A stretch of 64,000 nucleotides of DNA from contig NZ_BEWN01000004.1 of assembly GCF_002723955.1 (NCBI RefSeq), positions 248,001-312,000 on the forward strand, written 5' to 3'. A program made the position numbers and the translations under genes. This document shows, piece after piece, positions 31,107-40,246 of this stretch. The notes beneath the pieces are model-generated. The model worked only from the letters and a program-made list of their open reading frames with translations. It searched no databases and was not told the origin of the DNA. The number at the start of each line of letters is the position of its first letter. The first letter of the stretch is position 1. This DNA comes from Gluconobacter frateurii. Its GTDB lineage: Bacteria; Pseudomonadota; Alphaproteobacteria; Acetobacterales; Acetobacteraceae.

Positions 31107-31606
31107 GGTGTCTCCTGAGAGTCTTTGGTCGGCAGGGACGCATGTGCGTCCCCGGAAATGGGGTTCATGTCGGCGAGGATCTTCGAGAAAGCCTCGACTT
31201 CACGGAAGTCGCGATAGACGCTGGCGAAGCGGACATAAGCCACACCGTCCACCTCACGCAATGCGTCCATGGCAAGTTCGCCGATACGATGTGAAGAAAT
31301 ATCCTGTTCCCCGGAGGCCTCAAGCTGTCGGACCAGTCCGTTGACCAGTCGTTCCTGACGCTCCTCCTCGACCGGACGCTTGCGCAGTGCCACACGAATG
31401 GAGCGTGCGAGCTTGTCCCGATCAAACGGTGCGCGGCGACCATCAGCCTTGATGACAGTCAGTTCTCGGAGCTGAACGCGCTCAACGGTCGTGAAGCGCT
31501 GGGTGCAGGCGGAACAGACGCGACGACGGCGGATGGCAGTTCCATCCTCGCTGGACCGGCTGTCCTTCACCTGAGTGTCTTCATGTCCGCAGAAAGGGCA
31601 ACGCAT
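31103..31606 (-). CDS. nrdR: Transcriptional repressor NrdR
   Basis: ATP/dATP-sensing repressor of ribonucleotide reductase genes. The 167 residues start with a zinc ribbon ([17 protein letters not shown] ... [14 protein letters not shown]), followed by an ATP-cone domain ([29 protein letters not shown]). In many Alphaproteobacteria riboflavin genes separate nrdR from nusB; here they are adjacent. Confidence 0.97.
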   Translation of the reverse strand: MRCPFCGHEDTQVKDSRSSEDGTAIRRRRVCSACTQRFTTVERVQLRELTVIKADGRRAPFDRDKLARSIRVALRKRPVEEERQERLVNGLVRQLEASGEQDISSHRIGELAMDALREVDGVAYVRFASVYRDFREVEAFSKILADMNPISGDAHASLPTKDSQETP

Positions 31607-31713
31607 GGACGGTCCTGATTGTTCGGGCCTTGTGGTGGCCGGGGAATTGGAGGCAGTTTACCGGATCATACGTTCTGACCCAAACGGGCCTGTCCGTTTT
31701 TAGGAGACTGTCG

Positions 31714-32178
31714 TTGAAACGGGTATTTGCCGCTTTTGCTGTCCTGCTGTCGTTTTCTGCGGTTCCGGGCTTCGCCCAGGATGCCGGGGCGCTTCCTGCC
31801 GCCCAGCATAACCGCCAGAAAATCGTCGTTCTGGACGGAACGCTCTCGCCCTCGTCGCACAACGCTTCGTATGCCAGCGGCTATTTCACGATTCGCAATG
31901 ACGATGGTGCGGATCATCTGTTGAAGGGGGTGTCTTCTCCGATCTGTTCGAGCATCACTGCCCATCACACCAATCAGGAACAGACACAGGCAACAAACGA
32001 CCTGTTTTCCCATCTGTCCCTTCCCCATAATTCTGAAATGATTTTCCCACCCTCAGGGTATCACCTGCTGTGCGGTGGCATCACGAAGCCTTTGCAACAG
32101 GGAGAGAAAATCCCGTTTACCTTCCAGTTCCTCGATGGGGACAGCATTACGATCGGGTTTACGGTCAAGCCCGTCTAA
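31714..32178 (+). CDS. PCu(A)C-like periplasmic protein, copper motif degraded
   Basis: A 154-residue exported protein. I place the start at TTG 31714, preceded by AGGAG 7 bases upstream, which gives the signal peptide MKRVFAAFAVLLSFSAVPGFAQ. The mature part has the PCu(A)C (DUF461) layout: SGYFTIRNDDGADHLLKGVSSP, ITAHHT, SEMIFPPSGYHLLCGGITKPLQQGEKIPFTFQFLDG. Family copper chaperones deliver Cu(I) to cytochrome oxidase using an H...M...HxM set. Here the terminal YHLML-type motif reads YHLLC, so the last Met ligand is missing. Function in copper transfer is therefore doubtful. Confidence 0.62.
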   Translation: MKRVFAAFAVLLSFSAVPGFAQDAGALPAAQHNRQKIVVLDGTLSPSSHNASYASGYFTIRNDDGADHLLKGVSSPICSSITAHHTNQEQTQATNDLFSHLSLPHNSEMIFPPSGYHLLCGGITKPLQQGEKIPFTFQFLDGDSITIGFTVKPV

Positions 32179-32195
32179 TAAAATTCTGGGAAGTC

Positions 32196-34046
32196 TCAGG
32201 CCATGATTTTGGCCGAGATTTCCTTGATGACCGCCAGAACCGATTCGCCATACCGGTCGAGCTTGGATGTTCCCACGCCTTTGATGCTGGCAAGCTCCTG
32301 ATGGCTCACCGGATGTTCCCGCGCGATGTCACGCAGAACAGAGTCGTGGAAGATGACATAGGGCGGGATTTCCTGTTCCCGGGCTTCCGAAAGCCGCCAT
32401 TGGCGCAGCGCATCGAACACGGTTTTTTCCTCAGGCGACAGGCTCTCGTTTTCCTGATTGCTCGACGGTGTGCGAGCGATCACGCTCTGGCGTGTATCCT
32501 GCCGGAGTAAAATTTTCTCGTCGCCGCGTAGGATCGGGCGTGCGATGTCAGCCTGAAGAGCCAGGCTGCCATGCTCGCCATGAGTGCGGATGGCACCCCG
32601 GGCAATTAGCTGCCTGACAACCGCTCGCCACCAGTTTTCCGTCTGATCCTTGCCGATCCCGAACACGGATAAATGCTGATAGGCATGGCGTTCGATCGTT
32701 TCGTTCGTCTTGCCACGCAGAACGTTCGTCAGTTGCACGGCTCCCAACCGCTGACCCGTCCTGTAGATGGCGGAAAGGACTTTCTGGGCCGCCTCTGTGC
32801 CGTCAAAGGTGGAGACAGGCGTGATGCAGTTGTCGCAATGCCCGCAAGGTGATGAAAGATTTTCGCCGAAACAGGCCAGAAGAGCCTGTGTTCTGCATCC
32901 TGTGGTTTCTGTAAGGGCGATCATGCTTTCCAGGCGGGACTGCATGACACGTTTTTCGTTTTCAGGCGCGTTTGACTGCTCCAGCCAATGACGGGCCCGC
33001 GCCATGTCTTCACCGCCATACAGGAGAAGCGTGTCGGATTTTTCTCCGTCACGCCCTGCCCGGCCTATCTGCTGATAATAGGCCTCCGGAGAAGACGGCA
33101 TATCCAGGTGGATCACGCAGCGGACGTCGGGCCGGTCAATTCCCATACCGAAGGCAATTGTGGCGACGATGACCATGTCTTCACCGGAGCGAAAACGCAT
33201 AAGGGTCGCCCGCTTCTCGATCGGTGATAGTCCTGCATGATACGGAAGAGCTGTCAGGCCCTTGCCCCGCAGCATGGTAGCCGTGCGCTCGGTCTTGTTC
33301 CTGCTGCCGCAATAAACGATGGCCGCACCGGTGCGGTGACTTTCAAGCGCTTCAAGAAGCTGTTTGCTCTCGCCACCTTTCGGGCGTGCCTCCACAAACA
33401 GATTAGGTCGGTGAAAGCTGGCCATGAGAACCCGGGCGTCGGGCATGCCCAGAACGTTCAGGATGTCATCCCGTGTTCTGGGATCTGCCGTGGCCGTCAG
33501 GGCGATGCGGGGAACGTTGGGAAAGAGTTCCGGCAGGGACGCAAGGGCACGATATTCAGGGCGGAATTCATGCCCCCACGCCGAAACGCAGTGGGCTTCG
33601 TCAATCGCAATCAGGGACACTTTGCGCTTTGACAGAAAATTGCCGGTGCCTGGCTGAAGAAGCCTTTCAGGCGAAATATACAGGATGTCGATCTTGTTGT
33701 TGCGCAGATCGTCGCGGAGGATTTCCCGCTCTTCCGTCTCCAGCTCTGAATGCAGGGCTGCTGCACGGATACCGAGCTGTCGGAGACCCGCAACCTGATC
33801 GTCCATCAAGGCAATCAGGGGGGAGACAACAATGCCCATGCCATCGCGGCATAAGGCTGGCACCTGATAGCAGAGGCTTTTTCCGCCACCGGTCGGCATG
33901 AGAACGAGAACGTCCTCGCCGCGCATTACGGTTTCTACGGCTTCTCCCTGAAGGCCGCGGAAACCGGAAAACCCGAACACGTCTGCAAGGACCTGTTCGG
34001 GGTTCTGGCCCGGATCGGGCGTAAGGGGGCCTTGTGCCTCCGTCAC
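32196..34046 (-). CDS. recQ: ATP-dependent DNA helicase RecQ
   Basis: 3'-5' superfamily 2 helicase in recombination and fork repair. I choose GTG 34046 (MTEAQGPLTPDPGQNPEQVL), which gives 616 residues, near the E. coli length, and starts just after the lipoprotein gene; longer readings run through that gene. Motifs: FRGLQGEAVETV, Walker A MPTGGGKSLCYQVPAL, DEAHCVSAWGHEFRPEY, zinc-binding CRTQALLACFGE...CGHCDNC, RQC winged helix and a C-terminal HRDC domain ending near SIKGVGTSKLDRYGESVLAVI. Confidence 0.95.
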   Translation of the reverse strand: MTEAQGPLTPDPGQNPEQVLADVFGFSGFRGLQGEAVETVMRGEDVLVLMPTGGGKSLCYQVPALCRDGMGIVVSPLIALMDDQVAGLRQLGIRAAALHSELETEEREILRDDLRNNKIDILYISPERLLQPGTGNFLSKRKVSLIAIDEAHCVSAWGHEFRPEYRALASLPELFPNVPRIALTATADPRTRDDILNVLGMPDARVLMASFHRPNLFVEARPKGGESKQLLEALESHRTGAAIVYCGSRNKTERTATMLRGKGLTALPYHAGLSPIEKRATLMRFRSGEDMVIVATIAFGMGIDRPDVRCVIHLDMPSSPEAYYQQIGRAGRDGEKSDTLLLYGGEDMARARHWLEQSNAPENEKRVMQSRLESMIALTETTGCRTQALLACFGENLSSPCGHCDNCITPVSTFDGTEAAQKVLSAIYRTGQRLGAVQLTNVLRGKTNETIERHAYQHLSVFGIGKDQTENWWRAVVRQLIARGAIRTHGEHGSLALQADIARPILRGDEKILLRQDTRQSVIARTPSSNQENESLSPEEKTVFDALRQWRLSEAREQEIPPYVIFHDSVLRDIAREHPVSHQELASIKGVGTSKLDRYGESVLAVIKEISAKIMA

Positions 34047-34059
34047 TCCGGGCGCCGGA

Positions 34060-34467
34060 TCACAGACCCGGATTGATCGTGATGGAAACACGACGCAGGG
34101 CGACGTGCGAGGCATCGATCGTTGTTTCCGGCTCTGGGCGGATCTCGATCTTCGCACCGTTGACGCCGTCATTGGCAAGCTGCGTTGCGACGGCCTGCGC
34201 TCGGCTGTCTGCAAGTTCTTTCAGAACGGCCGGATCACCATTCACGCCGGCAGATCCAGCAACGCGGATGCTCTGTGCGTGTTCGTTCCGGGCAGCGGTT
34301 GCAGCCTTGGTGACGACAGCCTGTGCGACCGGGCTCAGGGACACAGAATCACGGTCAAAGAACACGACATAGCTGTCACGGGACGGCTGGTCTGCGCAGC
34401 CAGCCAGAGCGGCGGTCAGGACGAGAGCCGGAGCCGCAAGACGAATGGAAGAAAGAATACGAACCAT
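34060..34467 (-). CDS. OmpA-like lipoprotein
   Basis: A 135-residue protein with a lipoprotein signal peptide (RLAAPALVLTAALAGC, lipobox LAGC) and an OmpA/MotB-like C-terminal fold (DSYVVFFDRDSVSLSPVAQAVVTKAATAA, SIRVAGSAGVNG, LADSRAQAVATQLANDGV). Such domains bind peptidoglycan, so it may tether the envelope. The usual NxxLSxxRA motif appears as LKELADSRA. It lies between cydC and recQ on the same strand; recQ starts 13 bases after it. Confidence 0.78.
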   Translation of the reverse strand: MVRILSSIRLAAPALVLTAALAGCADQPSRDSYVVFFDRDSVSLSPVAQAVVTKAATAARNEHAQSIRVAGSAGVNGDPAVLKELADSRAQAVATQLANDGVNGAKIEIRPEPETTIDASHVALRRVSITINPGL

Positions 34468-34526
34468 GGCGTAACGTCCTGAAAGAAAGGATTGAGGCCC
34501 CTAGGTGCCTTGTCGGCAAAGACTGG

Positions 34527-36200
34527 TCAACCTGCGCTTGAAACAACGTGTCCATTCTCAAGACGCCAGATCCGATCCAGCCTTTCAACGCCTGTCAGGC
34601 GGTGAGCGATCAGTAGCACGCTTCGCCCTTCTCCGACATTGTTCAGGGTTTCGAGAAAGGCTTTTTCTGTATCAGCATCAAGGCCGGTTGCCGGCTCGTC
34701 CAGAATAAGAACAGGGGCGTTCGAGAGCAGGACGCGGGCCAGTGCAATACGTCTGCCCTGCCCTCCTGAGAGCTTCGATCCGCTTTCCCCAATCCATGTG
34801 TCCAGACCATCGGGAAGGCTTCGAACCGTGTCGGCAATCTTTGCCTGTTCGAGCGCGCCCCAGATGGCGTCTTCGGAAATGTCAGTGCGGCCTAGAAGAA
34901 GGTTATCGCGGATGGTGTCATCAAAGAGGTGGCTAGACTGGGAGAGCCACGCGACTTGAGACCGAAGAGCTTCGTTCTGAAGTGCTGCAATATCCGTGCC
35001 GCCCAGAAAGATCTTGCCTTTTTCTGGAACGACGACCTTGAGGAGCAGCGCGGCGAGGCTCGACTTCCCAGCACCTGAAGGACCGATCAGGGCGGCGCGC
35101 TCCCCTTCACGAAGGGTCAGGGTCAGATCCTGAAAAACGGGAGCCCGGTCTGGCGTCCAGCGGAAAGTCACATTCTCAATGCGGATATCGTGACGGAGTG
35201 GAAGGGGCGCTGTTCCTTCCGGGACTTGAGAGCCACGCTCGGCAACGTCCATGATCCGATCCACTGCATGGGAGACCTGCCCGTAAAGAAGGCCAGCACG
35301 GGACAGTCCTGTGACGCCATCCAGGGCTGTGATCGCAACAAACAGAGCGGCGATACCGGCAACGGGCGCCGACTGGTGGAAGATTATGCCCGCAACGGCA
35401 CAGAGCACGACTGCAACACCCGCTTTTGCAACCAGCCCTGCCAGCCCGTTTGTAAGAGCCATGCGAAGGGACTGGCGTCGTTGTGCTGCAAACAGAACGT
35501 CCTGACGCTGGATTACAACGTTTGCCAGCACGTCTTCTGCGCCGAAAGCTCTTGCTTCCCGCAAACCCGACGCAAGATCGAGGGCTGCCACCCGAAGATC
35601 GGACTCCGCATGAAGAATATCAGGACCAAAATTTTTGGAGAGGCGTGCGGCCATCCAAGGCAGGGCAAACGCCAGAATGGCAAAGAGTGCCCCGGTGATC
35701 AGGCCCGGTAATGTACCAGCTCTCAGCCAGACAATGGTTGCTACTGGCAACGTCAGGACTGCTGCGGCCAGTGGAATAAGAATACGGAGATAAAGATTGT
35801 CCAGTGTCTGCACGTCAGACACCAGGCGCGACAGAAGGTCGCCGGATCTCTGAAAGCCAAGACCTGCTGCGGCACCCTGAGCCAGTCGGCGATAAAACCA
35901 GACACGTAGATCCGACAGCGCCCGGAACATGGCGTCATGCGTGTAGAGACGTTCGAGGTAACGAAGAACGATCTGGGATGAGCCGGCGAGCTGCAGAAGA
36001 GCTGATCCGGCAGCTACACCCACTGCCGCGGCCGCGATGCGACTACCAGCCTGCCCCATCAGAAGCAAGCCGGAGCAGACAGCAAGTTCTGCGATAATAC
36101 CGCCAGTAATCAGGCGACCGTAATGCGGCTTCCAGATCTGGATGATGCGGGAAAGAGCCGTTCCGTTTTTGGGATGCTCGGACTGAAGAGAGGCGCTCAT
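34527..36200 (-). CDS. cydC: Thiol reductant ABC exporter subunit CydC
   Basis: One half of the heterodimeric CydDC exporter that sends cysteine and glutathione to the periplasm and is needed for cytochrome bd assembly. The 557 residues comprise a six-helix transmembrane domain (about residues 15-300) and an ATPase domain with ALIGPSGAGKSSLAALLLK, LSGGQGRRIALARVLL and PVLILDEPATGLD. Its start overlaps the cydD stop (ATGA), so the two are made together. The cydAB oxidase genes are not in the window. Confidence 0.92.
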   Translation of the reverse strand: MSASLQSEHPKNGTALSRIIQIWKPHYGRLITGGIIAELAVCSGLLLMGQAGSRIAAAAVGVAAGSALLQLAGSSQIVLRYLERLYTHDAMFRALSDLRVWFYRRLAQGAAAGLGFQRSGDLLSRLVSDVQTLDNLYLRILIPLAAAVLTLPVATIVWLRAGTLPGLITGALFAILAFALPWMAARLSKNFGPDILHAESDLRVAALDLASGLREARAFGAEDVLANVVIQRQDVLFAAQRRQSLRMALTNGLAGLVAKAGVAVVLCAVAGIIFHQSAPVAGIAALFVAITALDGVTGLSRAGLLYGQVSHAVDRIMDVAERGSQVPEGTAPLPLRHDIRIENVTFRWTPDRAPVFQDLTLTLREGERAALIGPSGAGKSSLAALLLKVVVPEKGKIFLGGTDIAALQNEALRSQVAWLSQSSHLFDDTIRDNLLLGRTDISEDAIWGALEQAKIADTVRSLPDGLDTWIGESGSKLSGGQGRRIALARVLLSNAPVLILDEPATGLDADTEKAFLETLNNVGEGRSVLLIAHRLTGVERLDRIWRLENGHVVSSAG

Positions 36201-37885
36201 GCCGCTTCCTCCGTATAGGAGATGGCGCGACCTCTGTTGAGAACGAGATGTCGCCCGTGGAACTGTTGGGCCTGTGCGGAGTGGGTACAGAGAATGACAG
36301 TTCTACCCTGTGCCAGTCTGTGAAGACTTTCCAGAATTTCGGCTTCTGTTGCCGGATCGAGATGGGATGTAGGCTCGTCCAGCAACAGGATTGGTGAGTT
36401 CTTGAGAAACGCACGAGCGATGGCGATGCGCTGTGCCTGCCCTCCGGAGAGACCAAAGCCTCCCTCACCAATGCGGGTTTCCAGCCCTTCCGGAAGGAGT
36501 GGGAGATAGCGATCTACGGCCGCCGCTGAAATGGCTGCCGCAAGCTCGGCTTCGGACGCATCAGGCTTTGCGAAAAGAATATTTTCCCGGATTGTTCCCG
36601 CGAAAAGAACAGGTTTCTGTCCAATCCAGCTGATCTGGGAAGAAATCTGCCGAGGCGTCATGCTGGCCATGTTCTGACTACCAAAGAAAATGCTTCCCTC
36701 TGACGGCTCAATAAAGCCGAGAAGCAGTTCAATCAGCGTGGATTTGCCTGATCCGGATGGGCCTTCCAGGATCAGTGTTTCGCCAGCCGGAAGCGTAAAG
36801 CTGACATCGTGAATAACGGGGCCGCGCTCCTGGTTCCACGCAAAGAAAAGGTTCTCTGCTGTGATCGACAGGCTATGGGTCGCGTCTGTCGTGGTTACTT
36901 CGACGGCACCGCGTTCTTCGGGGATCGGTGCGAGGGCATGCATGGCTTCAGCAGCAGCGGTTGCATGGGCGCGGTCCTGATAAGCGGCCGACAAAGCACG
37001 AAATGAGGCGAAGGCTTCAGGAACCAGCAGGATTGCATAAAGTGCCCGCGTCAGAGTCAGTTCCGGCGTTGAACTTGTTAGTCTATGGCTCTGGGTAATG
37101 ACGATCAGGACGAGAGCCGCCACCATGGCAACATCTGTCGTCGCAGATGCAATGAACGCGATGCGCAGGACTTTCATCGTGCGTATGCGCAGGTCATCAG
37201 CGCTTTTTGCGAGAGCCTGCGTTTCCCGTTCGGTGCCGCCAGACAGTACGATGGTGGCGATACCTTTAACACGATCCAGAAAGCGGGTCTGGAGCCGGGT
37301 CATGGCCAGGAATTGTTTGCGGGACGCCACGGCCGTGGCTATGCCAAAGACCGCCTGGAAAACTGGTAGCGTGGCGCAGCAGATCGCAAGGATGATACCT
37401 CCCTTGTGATTCTGGCAGAATACAGCGGCAACCACGATCCACTGAGAGACCAGCCAGAGAGCTGACGCAGGAAGCCAGCGCGCAAAATAGCCATCCAGAG
37501 CGTCAACGCGATCGACCAGTGTGGAGGCGATGACGGAGCTGTGTTGACGGCGCAGGAGAGCTGGTCCCTCCCCGATGATTCGCGCCAGAATCTCTGAACG
37601 CAGTCTGCGGCGTGCCGTCAGGCTGGAGGTGGATGCCATGACGTCCTGAATGACGCTCAGTCCTGTCCGGGCCACGCTGACAATCAGGAACAGCCCGATG
37701 GCTGGCGGCGCATTCCCCGGATGGGATGTCAGGATGGAAGCAAGTGTCCGGGCCAGAGCCCATGCCTGCAGAAGACCCAGAAGGGTCGAGAGCAGTCCGA
37801 GGATCACTACGACGGAGGTACTGGAACGGCTGGCTCGTCCCTGCGCCTTAATCCACGCTTTTGCGATTGTTTTGTCGGCCTTCAT
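36197..37885 (-). CDS. cydD: Thiol reductant ABC exporter subunit CydD
   Basis: Partner of CydC. I use ATG 37885 (MKADKTIAKAWIKAQGRAS) with CAGGGATC just upstream, giving 562 residues; an upstream in-frame ATG at 37918 lacks a Shine-Dalgarno. The N-terminal membrane domain is followed by an ATPase domain with ILEGPSGSGKSTLIELLLG, LSGGQAQRIAIARAFL and PILLLDEPTSHLDP. It is first in the cydDC operon. Confidence 0.92.
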   Translation of the reverse strand: MKADKTIAKAWIKAQGRASRSSTSVVVILGLLSTLLGLLQAWALARTLASILTSHPGNAPPAIGLFLIVSVARTGLSVIQDVMASTSSLTARRRLRSEILARIIGEGPALLRRQHSSVIASTLVDRVDALDGYFARWLPASALWLVSQWIVVAAVFCQNHKGGIILAICCATLPVFQAVFGIATAVASRKQFLAMTRLQTRFLDRVKGIATIVLSGGTERETQALAKSADDLRIRTMKVLRIAFIASATTDVAMVAALVLIVITQSHRLTSSTPELTLTRALYAILLVPEAFASFRALSAAYQDRAHATAAAEAMHALAPIPEERGAVEVTTTDATHSLSITAENLFFAWNQERGPVIHDVSFTLPAGETLILEGPSGSGKSTLIELLLGFIEPSEGSIFFGSQNMASMTPRQISSQISWIGQKPVLFAGTIRENILFAKPDASEAELAAAISAAAVDRYLPLLPEGLETRIGEGGFGLSGGQAQRIAIARAFLKNSPILLLDEPTSHLDPATEAEILESLHRLAQGRTVILCTHSAQAQQFHGRHLVLNRGRAISYTEEAA

Positions 37886-37995
37886 GATCCCTGCATATAG
37901 GTCGCAAAATCGCCACAAGACAGCCTTCGACGCATTTCTTGCTGCTTATTTAGATTTTTTTCCTGTTTTCAGGAGTCGGAGCTTTCAGTGTCGCC

Positions 37996-39795
37996 CTATG
38001 TATTGGCCGAATCACTCTGGTTGATAGCCTGCTGCGCAAGTGCGACTGCGGTCGGGATAGGATCGGCCGGCACGAATTTCAGATTGTACCAGGTGCCGTT
38101 ATCATTGCTGATCAGCAGATCTGCGTTGATCTGACGTGCAAACCCCCGAATCAACTGGATGCCGATGCCTTCCCGACGTGTTCGGGATTCGGACGCCCGG
38201 GAGGCGTCCAGGCCAATTCCATTGTCTCCCAATTCGAGCTCTACAAGGCCCTCTTTTTCTGGAGGCGGGTTGGCTACGCGACGAAGGGAGATACGGATGA
38301 CGCCAGAGCGGTTCTCGGGAAAGGCGTAGCGCAGCGCGTTGCTGACGACTTCCGTCACAATGAGCGCCACTGGAACAGCCTGATCGGGTGAAATCAGCAC
38401 GTGCTCGATGTCCAGCTTCAACCGGATGCGAGTCTGTGTATTCATATTGTGAGCGGAAAACAGAATGGAGCAGAGCTCTTCAAGGAAGCTTTGAACGTCC
38501 AACGCAGACAGGCCATTTTCCGAATAAAGATAGCGATGCAGTGTGGCGAGTGCCCTTACTCTGTCGCGTACCAGTCTGAATTCTTCCCGGGCTTCATGGG
38601 ATCGGATGCGGCTGGCCTGCAGGTTCAACAGCGATGCGACAACCTGAAGGTTGTTTTTGACCCGGTGGTGAATTTCCCGAATCAACATGTCCTGATGGTG
38701 GGCAGACTTTTCCAGCTCACGTTCGTGACGCGTGAGCCGACGTGTCGCTCTGAGAAATGCCCGTTCAAGATGACGGATTTCCAGCGGGATGGAACGGTTG
38801 ATCCGGGGATCAAATGAGGCGCCACGCCTCCATTCAGCAACCGCAAGGGCAAGTCGTTCAAGTGGTTCCACCAGAAAAGCTCTCGCAGCCAGGGCGACGC
38901 CAATCAGTTCAAGCGCGAGCAGGCCCGCAATAAGCCCCACCCGGATGAGGAAAATGTTAAGAGCCCTGTTTTCTTCGTGGGTGCGCTCGGTGACGACGAG
39001 AAGGCTGACCGGGCCATACGCGTTCTGGAGAACATACGTCGTGCCTTTGACTGTGAAGGCATCGTGTAGGGCATGCCGCGCAAGATCGGCCTTGAGGCGA
39101 TCATGAACTGTAGCGGGCATTTCAGGTGTGCCTGGGTGATCTGGAAATAGCGAAAAGATCGATCCGTCGCCCATCAGTAACAGATGGCGGGCGTTGTCGT
39201 TGACACCCAGGAGAAGTCGGCCGTCTCCTAGAGGTAGATGGCTTCGCTGCCACCCAAGAGTACGAACCGCAATGATGTAGCCTCCGATGACACCCTGGTT
39301 CATGAGGGGAACTACAAAACGGATCAGGGGTCCCCGATTACCTTTTAGAACATCTACGCCGATATTGGGGCGTTCAGCTCCGTCATAAAGCGTCGGTAGC
39401 AACTCACCAGATGTACAGATGGCCGGGTCTTGCGAAGATGGAGGAGGCAGAACAACAGACGGACGCCCTTCCTGATCTGTCAGGACCAGAGAGCAGTAAT
39501 GATGCTGGGATATGGTCTGGACGAGGCCAAATTCTCTCAGGGCATTGTCGGCCGATACATCTCTCTCTGCGAGCATGTCGAGAACGGTATGGGTCTGGTC
39601 CATGTCGCTGGATAATTCGGAGAGGGCAGTCTGTGCGTCTTTCTCAGTTCGAGAGAGAGCATTTCCTACATTTTCCTGATAACTGTGCCAGGCAAGGAGT
39701 CCCGCGATGGTGGCAAGTGGGAGCGTTGTTGCGACAATCAGCGCCATAACACGGGCACTGACAGTGTCGAGCATTCTTACGCTGCGGAAAATCAT
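37996..39795 (-). CDS. HWE/HisKA_2-type sensor histidine kinase of the general stress response locus
   Basis: A 599-residue membrane kinase likely to phosphorylate PhyR. Transmembrane helices lie near residues 17-35 and 282-305, bracketing a roughly 245-residue extracytoplasmic sensor domain. A HAMP-like stretch follows (FLVEPLERLALAVAEWRRG), then the HisKA_2 box with the probable phosphorylated His377 in REIHHRVKNNLQVVASLLNLQ, and a HATPase_c domain (VVSNALRYAFPENR, LGDNGIGLD, GIGIQLIRGFARQI). It lies 70 bases after nepR on the same strand, so it belongs to the stress operon. The sensed signal is unknown. Confidence 0.87.
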   Translation of the reverse strand: MIFRSVRMLDTVSARVMALIVATTLPLATIAGLLAWHSYQENVGNALSRTEKDAQTALSELSSDMDQTHTVLDMLAERDVSADNALREFGLVQTISQHHYCSLVLTDQEGRPSVVLPPPSSQDPAICTSGELLPTLYDGAERPNIGVDVLKGNRGPLIRFVVPLMNQGVIGGYIIAVRTLGWQRSHLPLGDGRLLLGVNDNARHLLLMGDGSIFSLFPDHPGTPEMPATVHDRLKADLARHALHDAFTVKGTTYVLQNAYGPVSLLVVTERTHEENRALNIFLIRVGLIAGLLALELIGVALAARAFLVEPLERLALAVAEWRRGASFDPRINRSIPLEIRHLERAFLRATRRLTRHERELEKSAHHQDMLIREIHHRVKNNLQVVASLLNLQASRIRSHEAREEFRLVRDRVRALATLHRYLYSENGLSALDVQSFLEELCSILFSAHNMNTQTRIRLKLDIEHVLISPDQAVPVALIVTEVVSNALRYAFPENRSGVIRISLRRVANPPPEKEGLVELELGDNGIGLDASRASESRTRREGIGIQLIRGFARQINADLLISNDNGTWYNLKFVPADPIPTAVALAQQAINQSDSANT

Positions 39796-39865
39796 TCTGC
39801 GATAAGGAATGACCAGACCCCTTAAGACCGCCGACCTGTCACGTCAGATCGGGCTGCTGAACTTC

Positions 39866-40039
39866 TCATTTATTGCGGTCTTCTTCGATCAGTTTGAGAA
39901 GTTCTTCGGGAATCGGTTCATTCGCGACATCGTCAAAGAGCTGATGAAGTCCGCGACTCAGCCAGACACCGAAAGGAGAATCATTGTCTTCCACTTTCGA
40001 TTTTCCGGATGAGGATTGGGACTTGTCTCCTCCGGTCAT
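39866..40039 (-). CDS. nepR: Anti-sigma factor NepR
   Basis: A 57-residue protein read directly from the minus strand. It holds EcfG inactive until phosphorylated PhyR captures it. The N-terminal 20 residues are Ser/Lys/Asp-rich and disordered-looking. The conserved core is VWLSRGLHQLFDDVANEPIP followed by EELLKLIEE, matching the two-helix NepR consensus (WLgrxLRxxYdevvxEPiPdxfxxLL). ATG 40039 has AGGA 7 bases upstream. It sits between ecfG and the sensor kinase, the classical place for nepR. Small genes of this size are easily missed. Confidence 0.9.
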   Translation of the reverse strand: MTGGDKSQSSSGKSKVEDNDSPFGVWLSRGLHQLFDDVANEPIPEELLKLIEEDRNK

Positions 40040-40161
40040 GTTCTAGTCCTGAGCCTTTCTGTGACAAAGGAGAGCAACCGCTCCTGTCCCTGCGAACTGC
40101 CTGCGGTCTGTCGTCTCAATATCAGGAGATGACTAACCGCGGCAGTAACGGAATGTTTACA

Positions 40162-40185
40162 AATTGCGGCAAGGCTGCCGCAATT
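40162..40185. repeat. Perfect 10-bp inverted repeat in the ecfG-nepR gap
   Basis: AATTGCGGCA and TGCCGCAATT flank a 4-base loop (AGGC). It lies in the 207-base gap upstream of nepR. No long T run follows on either strand, so it could be a transcription attenuator, an RNA-processing site or an operator rather than a simple terminator. I see no gene in this gap. Confidence 0.6.
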
Positions 40186-40246
40186 GCCTTAGTTCCGAAA
40201 TGGACGAAGTTATAACATTAGCGCAAGGCCAAAAGTTGCTTCAGGC

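Noticed and set aside
40171-40196. GGAAC-N17-CCTT on the minus strand upstream of nepR as an EcfG promoter
   Set aside because: The conserved G of the -10 (CGTT) is missing and the element overlaps a strong palindrome; kept only as a weak possibility.
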